Below, in pieces: positions 25,616 to 33,543 of a DNA stretch of 38,931 bases. The stretch is from NCBI GenBank assembly GCA_964403565.1, contig CAYOFV010000006.1, positions 1 through 38,931 of the forward strand. The letters run 5' to 3'. A model generated the notes under the pieces. It made no database searches and was not told the origin of the DNA. It was given only the letters and a program-made list of their open reading frames with translations. This DNA comes from Thioglobus_B sp964403565. Lineage in GTDB: Bacteria > Pseudomonadota > Gammaproteobacteria > PS1 > Pseudothioglobaceae. Both the position numbers and the translations under genes were made by a program. The stretch's first letter is position 1; each line of letters begins with the position of its first letter.

Positions 25616-26024
25616 TAATTGCTATCAATCAGCACTAAGAATGCTCGTACGTCGCGAGCATTCTTTGTTTGAGCTAGAGCAAAAACTTAAAATCAAAGAA
25701 TTTGAATATGCTCAAATAACCGAAGCACTATCTTTATTAGTCAAACAAGGTTATCAGAGTGACGAAAGATTTGCAGAAGCATTTATTCGTATGCGCCACA
25801 ATCAAGGAAAAGGGCCAATAAAAATTGCAGCAGAACTCAAACAAAGAGGGGTGGTTAGTTTTGATTTATCAGTTTTTGATTTTTTTAAGCTTGCCAAAAA
25901 AGTTAAAGAAAAAAAATTTGGTGTAGAAAAAGTAAATAATTACAAAGAAAAAGCTAAACAACAAAGATTTTTACAATCAAGAGGTTTTAGTTTTGAGCAA
26001 ATAAATTATGCAATTGATGATTAG
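25596..26024 (+). CDS. recX: Regulatory protein RecX
   Basis: RecX binds RecA filaments and limits their growth. The 142-residue protein shows the three-helix repeats typical of the family: ALRMLVRREHSLFELEQKLK near 14-33, LVKQGYQSDERFAEAFIRMRHNQGKGP near 48-74, and a final RFLQSRGFSFEQINYAI. I take the GTG at 25596, overlapping recA by 20 bp, because homologues have residues before the ALRML helix. An ATG at 25641 would cut into that helix. It contains many lysines and AT-rich codons in its last third. Direct recA-recX coupling is the usual arrangement. Confidence 0.9.
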   Translation: MPNQKSNNCYQSALRMLVRREHSLFELEQKLKIKEFEYAQITEALSLLVKQGYQSDERFAEAFIRMRHNQGKGPIKIAAELKQRGVVSFDLSVFDFFKLAKKVKEKKFGVEKVNNYKEKAKQQRFLQSRGFSFEQINYAIDD

Positions 26025-26053
26025 TTCAGTATTTGATAAAAATTGGGAAGCGG

Positions 26054-27850
26054 ATGCATAGTACTAGCCCAAGCCAAACTAAAGCTTATGATTTTAAAAC
26101 TAGGGATATTCTAGTATTAAAAAAACTTTGGCCATACCTGCTAAGAATGCGCACTCGAGTTATCTTAGCGCTTGGTTTTTTAATTCTAGCAAAAGTGGCA
26201 AATGTTGGAATTCCTGTTGTACTAAAAGAGATTGTTGATAGTCTAGATCAACAAAATATAGCTCTGGTTTTACCGCTAGGTTTGTTATTTGCTTATGGTC
26301 TTTTACGATTGGCAAGCTCACTGTTTAATGAACTAAGAGATGCTATATTTGCCAAGGTGCGTTATCGCGCTATGCATCTTATAGCTTTAGGTGTGTTTAA
26401 ACATTTGCATACATTAGATCTGTCATTTCATCTAGATCGTAGAATAGGTGGTATTACTCGTGATATTGATCGTGGAACTCAAAGTGTATCTACTCTTTTA
26501 TCAATCTTTGTGTTTAATATTCTACCTGTAGTGTTTGAGATTTGCCTAGTGGTTGGAATCCTTTGGCTTAGTTATGATATTTTATTTGCCTTTGTTTCTT
26601 TAATAACCGTGGTGTTTTATATTTTATTAACAATCAAAATTACCACTTGGAGAATGAAGTATCGTTACGAAATGAACGATATGCAATCTGAGGCAAACAC
26701 TAACGCTGTAGATAGTTTGATTAACTATGAAACGGTTAAATACTTTAATCAAGAGGACTTTGAAATAAATCGTTACGACAAGACTATGTCGCGCTGGGAG
26801 GATGTTGCAGTTAGAAGTTTTACTTCAATGACAGCACTTAATTTTGTTCAAGGTGCGGTTATTGCTATTGGTGTAACTTTGATTTTAGTTTTAGCATCAC
26901 AAGGTGTGGTTGATCAAAGTTTAACCCTTGGTGATTTGATCATGATTCAGGCATTATTACTGCAATTATTTATGCCACTTGGCTCGCTGGGAATAATTTA
27001 TAGACAAATCAAGCATAACTTTATCGATATGAACAATATGTTTGATTTGCTAGATAGATCTTCTAAGGTGGAGAATAGCACAAGCGCTAAAGACTTAGCT
27101 ATTGATAAAGCTCAGGTTGAGTTTAATAATATTTCTTTTGCTTACAAAGGCAAGCAAGAGGTGTTAAAAGACATTAGTTTTAAAATTAATCCAGGACAAA
27201 AAGTAGCCATTGTTGGTCAATCAGGATCTGGAAAGTCAACCTTGGCAAAGCTACTATTTAGATTTTATGATCTTTCTTCAGGTGTTATATCAATTGATTC
27301 TCAAGACATTAAATCTGTAACTCAAGATTCTCTTAGACGTGCAATTGGTGTTGTACCACAAGATAGTGTGATGTTTAACGAATCTATTTATTACAACATT
27401 GCTTATGGCAATCCGGATGCTACTAATGAAGAGGTTGAACGCGTTGCTAAATTAGCATTTATTGATGAATTTATCGCCTCTTTGCCTCAAGGGTATGACA
27501 CCATTGTGGGTGAAAGAGGATTAAAATTATCAGGCGGTGAAAAACAACGTTTAGCCATTGCTCGAGTTTTGTTAAAAAATCCACCAATTTTGATTTTTGA
27601 TGAGGCGACTTCGGCGCTAGATTCTTATTCGGAAAAGATGGTGCAAAAAGCATTAAACTCTTTGGCAAAAGAACATACAACATTGGTAATAGCACATAGA
27701 TTATCAACAATTATTGACAGTGATCAGATTATTGTTCTTGGCGATGGAATGATTAAAGAGATGGGTAAGCATAATGACCTTCTAGGTAAACGTGGTGAAT
27801 ATTACCACCTGTGGCAAATGCAAATTAATAAAGAAAAAGATGAAATTTAA
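26054..27850 (+). CDS. ABC exporter of the ATM1/heavy-metal type (fused permease and ATPase)
   Basis: This is a half-transporter with six N-terminal membrane helices (about 30-320) and an ATPase domain. Walker A GQSGSGKST lies near 387-395, the LSGGEKQR signature near 491, Walker B ILIFDEATSALDS, and the H-loop in VIAHRLST. The N-terminal segment LKKLWPYLLRMRTRV and LAKVANVGIPVVLKEIVDSL resembles bacterial and mitochondrial Atm1, which export glutathione or persulfide compounds and link to Fe-S assembly or metal resistance. MsbA-type lipid flippases are less similar here. The chosen ATG (26054) has GGGAAG upstream. A TTG at 26033 would add seven residues. It lies 29 bp after recX and overlaps tgt by 11 bp. 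Confidence 0.82.
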   Translation: MHSTSPSQTKAYDFKTRDILVLKKLWPYLLRMRTRVILALGFLILAKVANVGIPVVLKEIVDSLDQQNIALVLPLGLLFAYGLLRLASSLFNELRDAIFAKVRYRAMHLIALGVFKHLHTLDLSFHLDRRIGGITRDIDRGTQSVSTLLSIFVFNILPVVFEICLVVGILWLSYDILFAFVSLITVVFYILLTIKITTWRMKYRYEMNDMQSEANTNAVDSLINYETVKYFNQEDFEINRYDKTMSRWEDVAVRSFTSMTALNFVQGAVIAIGVTLILVLASQGVVDQSLTLGDLIMIQALLLQLFMPLGSLGIIYRQIKHNFIDMNNMFDLLDRSSKVENSTSAKDLAIDKAQVEFNNISFAYKGKQEVLKDISFKINPGQKVAIVGQSGSGKSTLAKLLFRFYDLSSGVISIDSQDIKSVTQDSLRRAIGVVPQDSVMFNESIYYNIAYGNPDATNEEVERVAKLAFIDEFIASLPQGYDTIVGERGLKLSGGEKQRLAIARVLLKNPPILIFDEATSALDSYSEKMVQKALNSLAKEHTTLVIAHRLSTIIDSDQIIVLGDGMIKEMGKHNDLLGKRGEYYHLWQMQINKEKDEI

Positions 27851-28949
27851 CCTAATAAATACTAATAATAAGGCCAGACGTGGCAGAATAACTTTTGAAC
27901 GTGGAGAGGTTGAAACTCCAGCTTTTATGCCGGTTGGTACCTATGGTACAGTAAAGGCTATGACACCTGAAGAAGTGGACGGAATTGGTGCACAGATTAT
28001 CTTGGGAAACACATTTCACTTATCAATAACACCAGGTACAGATGTTATTAAAGCTCACGGCGATTTACATGACTTCATGCATTGGAGTGGTCCAATATTA
28101 ACTGATTCAGGCGGCTTTCAGGTCTTTAGTTTGGGTGATATGCGCAAAATAAGCGAAAAGGGTGTTAACTTCCAATCTCCTAAAGATGGCGCTAAGATTT
28201 TTATGGGCCCAGAGGAGTCAATGCAGATTCAAAAAGATCTAGGATCAGATATTGTGATGATATTTGATGAATGCACACCGTATCCTGCCGATAAGCCTAC
28301 TGCTGATAAATCAATGCAATTATCTCTTCGTTGGGCAAAAAGATCTAGAGATGAGCACGATAGATTAAATAATAACAATGCTTTGTTTGGTATTGTACAA
28401 GGTGGAATGTATGAAGATTTGCGTAAAATCTCTGCTAAAGAGCTAATCAACATTGGTTTCGATGGTTTTGCCATAGGTGGTTTAAGTGTTGGTGAGCCAA
28501 AAGAAGAGATGATAAAAGTCTTGGATTATTTGCCACAAGAATTGCCAAACGATAAACCTAGATATTTAATGGGTGTTGGCACGCCAGAAGATTTGGTTGA
28601 AGCAGTTGAGCGTGGTATTGATATGTTTGATTGTGTTATGCCAACCCGTAATGCCCGCAATGGATATTTATTCACCTCCAAAGGCACTGTAAAAATTCGT
28701 AATGCCGTGCATAAGCTAGACACTAGACCTGTAGATGAAAATTGCAATTGTTACACTTGTAAAAATTATTCTAGATCATACCTTCATCACCTGCAAAGAA
28801 AAAATGAAATTCTAGGCTCTAGACTTAATACTATTCATAATTTATTTTATTATCAAGACTTGATGCAACAAATGCGAAGTGCAATAGAAAAAAATGCATT
28901 TGATGAATTTAAACAAAATTTCTACCAGTTAAGAAGTGACAACACCTAA
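27840..28949 (+). CDS. tgt: Queuine tRNA-ribosyltransferase (tRNA-guanine transglycosylase)
   Basis: Tgt swaps guanine for the queuosine precursor preQ1 at position 34 of tRNAs with GUN anticodons. The 369-residue protein matches E. coli Tgt (375) almost residue for residue at functional sites. These are D89 in LTDSGGFQ, the nucleophile D264 in GIDMFDCVMPTRNARNG, and zinc ligands C302, C304, C307 and H333 (NTIHNL). The start at 27840 (MKFNLINTNNKARRGRI) overlaps the last 11 bp of the ABC gene. Upstream in-frame starts lie inside that gene and add foreign sequence. The secD/yajC genes that follow tgt in E. coli are absent here. Confidence 0.97.
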   Translation: MKFNLINTNNKARRGRITFERGEVETPAFMPVGTYGTVKAMTPEEVDGIGAQIILGNTFHLSITPGTDVIKAHGDLHDFMHWSGPILTDSGGFQVFSLGDMRKISEKGVNFQSPKDGAKIFMGPEESMQIQKDLGSDIVMIFDECTPYPADKPTADKSMQLSLRWAKRSRDEHDRLNNNNALFGIVQGGMYEDLRKISAKELINIGFDGFAIGGLSVGEPKEEMIKVLDYLPQELPNDKPRYLMGVGTPEDLVEAVERGIDMFDCVMPTRNARNGYLFTSKGTVKIRNAVHKLDTRPVDENCNCYTCKNYSRSYLHHLQRKNEILGSRLNTIHNLFYYQDLMQQMRSAIEKNAFDEFKQNFYQLRSDNT

Positions 28950-29304
28950 GTTATTATTTTTTGTTGATGAGGGTGGTTTTGATGACTTTACTCCAATATT
29001 TAACAGTATGGGATATGAGGTAGATTTTGAAGATTCACAACGCAAGGCGGTTAAACTAGCAAAGAAAAATACTTATAAATCTGTAGTTGCAGAGTTTAGC
29101 TACAATCCTGAATTTAGAGATAGAGTTAGCAATATAGAATCACTACTTGCAACACTTGAGTCATTTTCTCCAGATGCAAAAATTATTTTGTTATACGATG
29201 ATATAAACCAACCACAATTAGAGCAATTAAAGCATCGCTATAGTATTAGCAAAGTATTGAAATTTCCAGTTAATGAAGAGGATATAAGATCATCTTTAGT
29301 TTAG
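28936..29304 (+). CDS. Uncharacterised receiver-like protein (probable pseudo-receiver)
   Basis: This 122-residue soluble protein starts at GTG 28936, overlapping the end of tgt by 14 bp, which implies translation coupled to tgt. Its alternating hydrophobic strands and helices follow the CheY order: LLFFVDEG, then YEVDF, SVVAEFS, AKIILLYDD and KVLKFPVNEEDI. The last resembles the K-P region that ends receiver domains. The usual phospho-accepting Asp at the end of strand 3 is missing (VVAEFS), and the acidic pair after strand 1 is altered (VDEGGFDD). I infer a receiver fold that is not phosphorylated. No function can be assigned. The 3' end overlaps mrdA by 9 bp on the other strand. Confidence 0.75.
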   Translation: MTTPKLLFFVDEGGFDDFTPIFNSMGYEVDFEDSQRKAVKLAKKNTYKSVVAEFSYNPEFRDRVSNIESLLATLESFSPDAKIILLYDDINQPQLEQLKHRYSISKVLKFPVNEEDIRSSLV

Positions 29305-31134
29305 CGTCTCATTATTGAAATAAATATCTAATACACTTTTTGCTAAAGGTGCAGCTACAGAGCTACCACTGCCGCCATTTTCTACAATTACAGCTATTGC
29401 TATTTGTGGGTTGTCTATTGGGGCAAAACCAGTAAATAGGGCATGATCTCTTAATTTTTCATCTAACTTTTCAGCAATATATTGCTCTTCAGCATCAAGA
29501 CCAAAAACCTGTGCAGTTCCAGTTTTTCCTGCAATGGTATAGTTTAAGTCTTTATTAATTCGTCTAGCCGTACCTTTTGGGCCATAAACGGTTTGCTTCA
29601 TACCGTCAATTACATCTTCCCAGTTTTTAATATTTTTTATTGGAATCTGACTTGATTTTGATACTTCAGTTTCAATAATAGCTTGATTGGGTTTTTGAGT
29701 ATTTTTTAGTAATTTAGGTTGAATAAGTTGTCCTTTGTTAGCTAGTGCAGCAGTAGCAACTGCTAGTTGCAATGGTGAGGTAGTCATAAACCCTTGTCCA
29801 ATACCAGTGATAAGGGTTTCGCCTCTGTACCAAGGCTCGTCACGGTTAATTTTTTTCCATGATTTTGATGGTAATATACCACCACGCTCCCCAGGTATGT
29901 CGATTCCAGTTCTTTTGCCAAAATTAAAATATTTTAGGTTGTCATGAAGTGCATCTATTCCCATCTTATCGGCAAGATCATAGAAAAATACATCACACGA
30001 CTCTGCAATAGCATCTTTAACATTAACATGAGAGTGTCCAGTACGTTTCCAGTCGTTAAATTTACGTTTAACATTTGGTAGTTTGAAATAACCTGGACAA
30101 AAGGTTGAGCTCTCATCAGTTATAAATCCATTTTCTAATCCTGCAAGAGCAACCATTGGTTTTACAGTTGATCCTGGTGGGTACAAACCTTGGATAGTTC
30201 GGTTTAATAAAGGAATGTCAGTTGATGTCTGTAATGAATTGTAATTTTTGTGCGAAATGCCATTAACAAACCAATTTGGATTGTATGTTGGTGTACTTAC
30301 AAAGGTTAAAATCTCTCCTGTTTTAACATCAACTGCAACAATTGCACCACGCCTATCTTTAAGTACCGACTCTGCTTTTTTTTGCATGTCTAAGTCTATA
30401 GTTAAGTATAGATTATTGCCTGCAATAGCAGGAGTTGTAATTTTGGTATCAATTATTCTGCCAATCACATTGCGCTCAATTTGCATCTCTCCACTACTTC
30501 CATGCAAAATAGTTTCATATTGTTTTTCAATTCCAGTTTTTCCAACAAAAGAAGTTCCAAGATAATTGTCTTTATCGTAAAAGGCTTTATCTTTTTTATT
30601 CATTCTTGATACGTATCCAATTGCATGCACGCTAGAAGAATTATTTGGATATGTGCGATGGTGATAGGATTCTATATCCACGCCAATGTATTTATTACTT
30701 ACTAAGAACTTAGCAACAAGCTCTTCGCTTAAGTTGTGTCTTACTGGAATATTGTGAAATTTTTTATAGCGCTTTCTAGTTTTGTGAAATTGTTTTATGT
30801 CATCAGCGTTGATAAATCCATCTTTTTCTAGCTGCAGCAAAATCTTGCTAATATTTTTAGTTTTTTCGGGGGTAAGTGTTAGTTTGTAAGACAGTTTGTT
30901 GTCTGCAAGTATTTTTCCATTTCTATCAAATATTTTTCCTCTTAATGGAGTTATTGGCACAGTATGTAATTGATTACCAAGCGCCTCTTCAACATAATAG
31001 TTATGATTTGTTATTTGTAAATTATGGATTCTTACAACAATAATCAAAGTAAGAATTAATATAAATATAAAGGCGATTTTCACCCTAGAGGAAAATATTT
31101 TACTCTCGGCTTTTGTATTGCCTAGCTGGTCCAT
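29296..31134 (-). CDS. mrdA: Penicillin-binding protein 2 (peptidoglycan transpeptidase)
   Basis: PBP2 makes lateral-wall cross-links in the elongasome with RodA and MreBCD. The 612 residues have an N-terminal membrane anchor (about 17-36), a pedestal/dimerisation domain with LRGKIFDRNGKILADN near 64-79, and a transpeptidase domain. Its motifs are S322-TVK325 (catalytic Ser), S379-C-D381, and K537-T-G539. IGQGFMTTSPLQLA is also typical. Its ATG shares one base with the mreD stop (TAATG), so translation is coupled. rodA does not follow. The next gene on the left is convergent. Confidence 0.96.
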   Translation of the reverse strand: MDQLGNTKAESKIFSSRVKIAFIFILILTLIIVVRIHNLQITNHNYYVEEALGNQLHTVPITPLRGKIFDRNGKILADNKLSYKLTLTPEKTKNISKILLQLEKDGFINADDIKQFHKTRKRYKKFHNIPVRHNLSEELVAKFLVSNKYIGVDIESYHHRTYPNNSSSVHAIGYVSRMNKKDKAFYDKDNYLGTSFVGKTGIEKQYETILHGSSGEMQIERNVIGRIIDTKITTPAIAGNNLYLTIDLDMQKKAESVLKDRRGAIVAVDVKTGEILTFVSTPTYNPNWFVNGISHKNYNSLQTSTDIPLLNRTIQGLYPPGSTVKPMVALAGLENGFITDESSTFCPGYFKLPNVKRKFNDWKRTGHSHVNVKDAIAESCDVFFYDLADKMGIDALHDNLKYFNFGKRTGIDIPGERGGILPSKSWKKINRDEPWYRGETLITGIGQGFMTTSPLQLAVATAALANKGQLIQPKLLKNTQKPNQAIIETEVSKSSQIPIKNIKNWEDVIDGMKQTVYGPKGTARRINKDLNYTIAGKTGTAQVFGLDAEEQYIAEKLDEKLRDHALFTGFAPIDNPQIAIAVIVENGGSGSSVAAPLAKSVLDIYFNNETLN

Positions 31135-31604
31135 TATTGGTGTCTACACTTGGATAATAAAAGTCTGACAACAGGCCAAAGGATTGCACCAGTTAATGGG
31201 CTAACTAATATTAGATAATCAAAATTAAATCCTTGAGTTAACGCATGTACTGTTAAAAACGTTAATAGATAAACAACTGATGATCCAAAAACATAAACTT
31301 GTTGAGTGGAAAGGTTTGATACATAGAATGATTGTTTAACATTGGTAATAAATGCACTAGCAAAAATTAAAGCCAATGCATTCTGCCCAAGTATATCGCC
31401 ATGAAGGATATCAAGCAGTAATCCCAATATAAGAGCAATAATCAATCTTCCTTTTGCTGGAAAATTTACCAACCAGTACGTGTACAAAAGTAGCATCCAA
31501 AATGGCTGGGCGTTGCTAATTAAATCAGGCAAAGGAATCGCGCTAATAATAAGAGAAAATATGGTTATTTTTAATAAAAAAATATATGTCCTTTGCTTGT
31601 TCAT
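31134..31604 (-). CDS. mreD: Rod shape-determining protein MreD
   Basis: MreD is a small membrane protein of the elongasome. The 156 residues are almost all hydrophobic, with five or so helices (for example 8-30, 55-75 and 100-125) and the family pattern GLLLDILHGDILGQNALAL near 61-79. Sequence conservation in this family is low, so position is important: it lies 2 bp after mreC and 1 bp into mrdA. The N-terminal part is Lys/Arg-poor after residue 12, consistent with membrane insertion. Confidence 0.93.
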   Translation of the reverse strand: MNKQRTYIFLLKITIFSLIISAIPLPDLISNAQPFWMLLLYTYWLVNFPAKGRLIIALILGLLLDILHGDILGQNALALIFASAFITNVKQSFYVSNLSTQQVYVFGSSVVYLLTFLTVHALTQGFNFDYLILVSPLTGAILWPVVRLLLSKCRHQ

Positions 31605-31606
31605 AT

Positions 31607-32401
31607 CTAATCAGTTGTAATAATTACAAATTCAAGGTCTTGAGTATCTTGAATAGGATCTAACTCAATATACAAAAAAGAATCGTTTTTATTTTGTTTA
31701 ATATTAGATACTTTTCCAACTGGATACCCGCTTGGAAACTTATCTCCCATTCCGGAGGTTAGAAACATATCTCCTATTTTGATATCTGAGATATTTTCAA
31801 TAAATTCAACTTTTAATAATTCTTTATTAAGTGCAAATCCTTTTGTTACTCCACGAATTCCATTGCGTGCATTTTTAACTGGAACATATTGAGTAGGGTC
31901 GGTAATAATTGATATGGTGGCAAAGCTGTCACTAACTAAGGTTACTTGACCAACAACTCCATTTGCCGCTAGAGCTACCTGCCCAAGTCTTATTCCATCA
32001 TCACTACCTTTATTTACAACTAGTTGTTTTTTTAGACGTGATTTATTAATTGAAACAACTCTAGATAATTTAAATTCTTTGTTACTTATTGAGTATTTAG
32101 AGTTAAGTAGGTTTTTGAGTTTTTTATTCTCTAATCTTAGAGAGTCGAGCTCTTGTAGTTTGGCTTTGAGTTTAAAGTTTTCTGCATTTAGGTGCTTGTT
32201 TTGGCTGAGTAATTTGTCTTTAGTTCTGCCTTGTTCATTGATCCATATATATAGTTGTGAAGGAATATTAACTAGTGCATAAATTGGAGAAATTGCATAA
32301 TTAACAGCGCTTCTTACCCTATCAAGATAAGAAAATTTATAATCAGAAATGATTAAAAATATAGCAATTATTGCGGGAAATAAAAGTCTAATAAACTTCA
32401 T
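31607..32401 (-). CDS. mreC: Rod shape-determining protein MreC
   Basis: MreC is a bitopic protein whose periplasmic part links MreB and PBP2. It has 264 residues. One N-terminal membrane segment (about 5-20) is followed by a coiled coil (about 60-105, rich in Leu, Lys and Glu, including LKAKLQELDSLRLENKKL). A beta-rich domain then has VAANGVVGQVTLVSDSFATI and TSGMGDKFPSGYPVGKV, both family signatures. It is 31 bp downstream of mreB and 2 bp upstream of mreD. Confidence 0.95.
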   Translation of the reverse strand: MKFIRLLFPAIIAIFLIISDYKFSYLDRVRSAVNYAISPIYALVNIPSQLYIWINEQGRTKDKLLSQNKHLNAENFKLKAKLQELDSLRLENKKLKNLLNSKYSISNKEFKLSRVVSINKSRLKKQLVVNKGSDDGIRLGQVALAANGVVGQVTLVSDSFATISIITDPTQYVPVKNARNGIRGVTKGFALNKELLKVEFIENISDIKIGDMFLTSGMGDKFPSGYPVGKVSNIKQNKNDSFLYIELDPIQDTQDLEFVIITTD

Positions 32402-32432
32402 ACACCCTCTAAATCACCATAGATTACAATAT

Positions 32433-33464
32433 TTACTCAGCAGCTAAGAATCCCATGTTGTGTTTGCTGATCATATCAAGGGCAACACCACCACCTCTTG
32501 CTACACAAGTAAGTGGATCATCAGCAATACGAACTGGTAGATTAGTTTCTTGATTAATAAGTTTGTCTAATCCATCGAGTAAAGCGCCACCACCGGTTAA
32601 TACTAGACCGTTTTCTGCAATATCAGAACTTAGCTCAGGTGGAGTTTTTTCAAGTGCAGTTCTGACCGCGCCAAGTATCATTTTAAGTGGCTCTTGGAGT
32701 GCTTCAAGAATCTCAGTGTTGGTAATCTCAAAACTTACTGGAATACCTTTGGCAACATCACGACCTCTGAATTCGATTTTTTTAACTGCAGAAGATTTAA
32801 ATGCAGAGCCAACTTCTTCTTTAATTTGCTCGGCAGTTGCATCACCAATAATAATCCCGTGTTCACGACGTACAAATTTAACAATAGTGTCATCAAATAC
32901 ATCACCACCAACTCGTAGAGAGTCTGAGTACACAATACCATTGAGTGACATAATGGCGATTTCTGTCGTACCACCACCAATATCAATTACCATAGCACCT
33001 GAGGCTTCTTCAATGGCCATTCCAGCACCAAGAGCGGCAGCCATAGGTTCTTCAATAAGGTAAACATCACGAGCACCAGCGCCAACTGCGCTTTCCTTAA
33101 TTGCACGACGCTCAACTTGAGTTGCGCCACAAGGTACACAAATTAGTACTTTTGGAGACGGTGAAAAGAATCCGGTTTTTAATACTTTGCGAATAAAGTG
33201 TTGTAGCATTTTTTCTGTTACTTTAAAGTCAGCAATTACACCGTCTTTCATTGGTCTGATTGCCTCAATTGAACCTGGAGTCCTTCCAAGCATGTTCTTA
33301 GCATCTTGACCAACAGCAATAACTGTTGCATCCATTGATCCTCTATCATTACGAATTGCAACCACTGAAGGCTCATTTAATACTACTTGGCCATCCATAA
33401 AAATCAGTGTATTAGCAGTACCTAAGTCGATAGAAAGCTCTTGACCTTTAAATAAACTAAACAT
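32433..33464 (-). CDS. mreB: Rod shape-determining protein MreB (actin-like)
   Basis: MreB is the bacterial actin that polymerises under the membrane and guides lateral wall synthesis. The 343-residue protein contains the phosphate 1 loop IDLGTANTLIF near 12-22, the VIDIGGGTTEIAIMS phosphate 2 motif near 160-174, and the VLTGGGALLDGLD adenosine motif near 288-300. Length and N-terminus (MFSLFKGQELSIDLGTAN) match the family. AGGA is seven bases before the ATG on the minus strand, and a plausible promoter lies in the 79-bp gap to the fumarase gene. It is first in the operon mreB-mreC-mreD-mrdA. Confidence 0.97.
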   Translation of the reverse strand: MFSLFKGQELSIDLGTANTLIFMDGQVVLNEPSVVAIRNDRGSMDATVIAVGQDAKNMLGRTPGSIEAIRPMKDGVIADFKVTEKMLQHFIRKVLKTGFFSPSPKVLICVPCGATQVERRAIKESAVGAGARDVYLIEEPMAAALGAGMAIEEASGAMVIDIGGGTTEIAIMSLNGIVYSDSLRVGGDVFDDTIVKFVRREHGIIIGDATAEQIKEEVGSAFKSSAVKKIEFRGRDVAKGIPVSFEITNTEILEALQEPLKMILGAVRTALEKTPPELSSDIAENGLVLTGGGALLDGLDKLINQETNLPVRIADDPLTCVARGGGVALDMISKHNMGFLAAE

Positions 33465-33508
33465 AAAAAATCCTAATTAAATATTCGTTAAAATAAGTTA
33501 GACATCAT

Positions 33509-33537
33509 ACTATAAACACTTACTAAAAAATAAGCAA
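33509..33537 (-). promoter_or_regulatory. Candidate mreB promoter, overlapping a divergent fumarase promoter
   Basis: Reading on the minus strand, TTGCTT (33537-33532) and TATAGT (33514-33509) are 17 bp apart. On the plus strand TTAAAA (33488-33493) and TATAAA (33511-33516) are also 17 bp apart. The two -10 boxes share bases 33511-33514. In such AT-rich DNA near-consensus boxes are common, so only the mreB set is moderately supported. Confidence 0.45.
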
Positions 33538-33543
33538 AAAAAT

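Noticed and set aside
32563..33063. Plus-strand open frame of 166 codons opposite mreB
   Set aside because: It is entirely antisense to the highly conserved MreB gene, with a Ser/Pro-rich low-complexity translation typical of a shadow frame.
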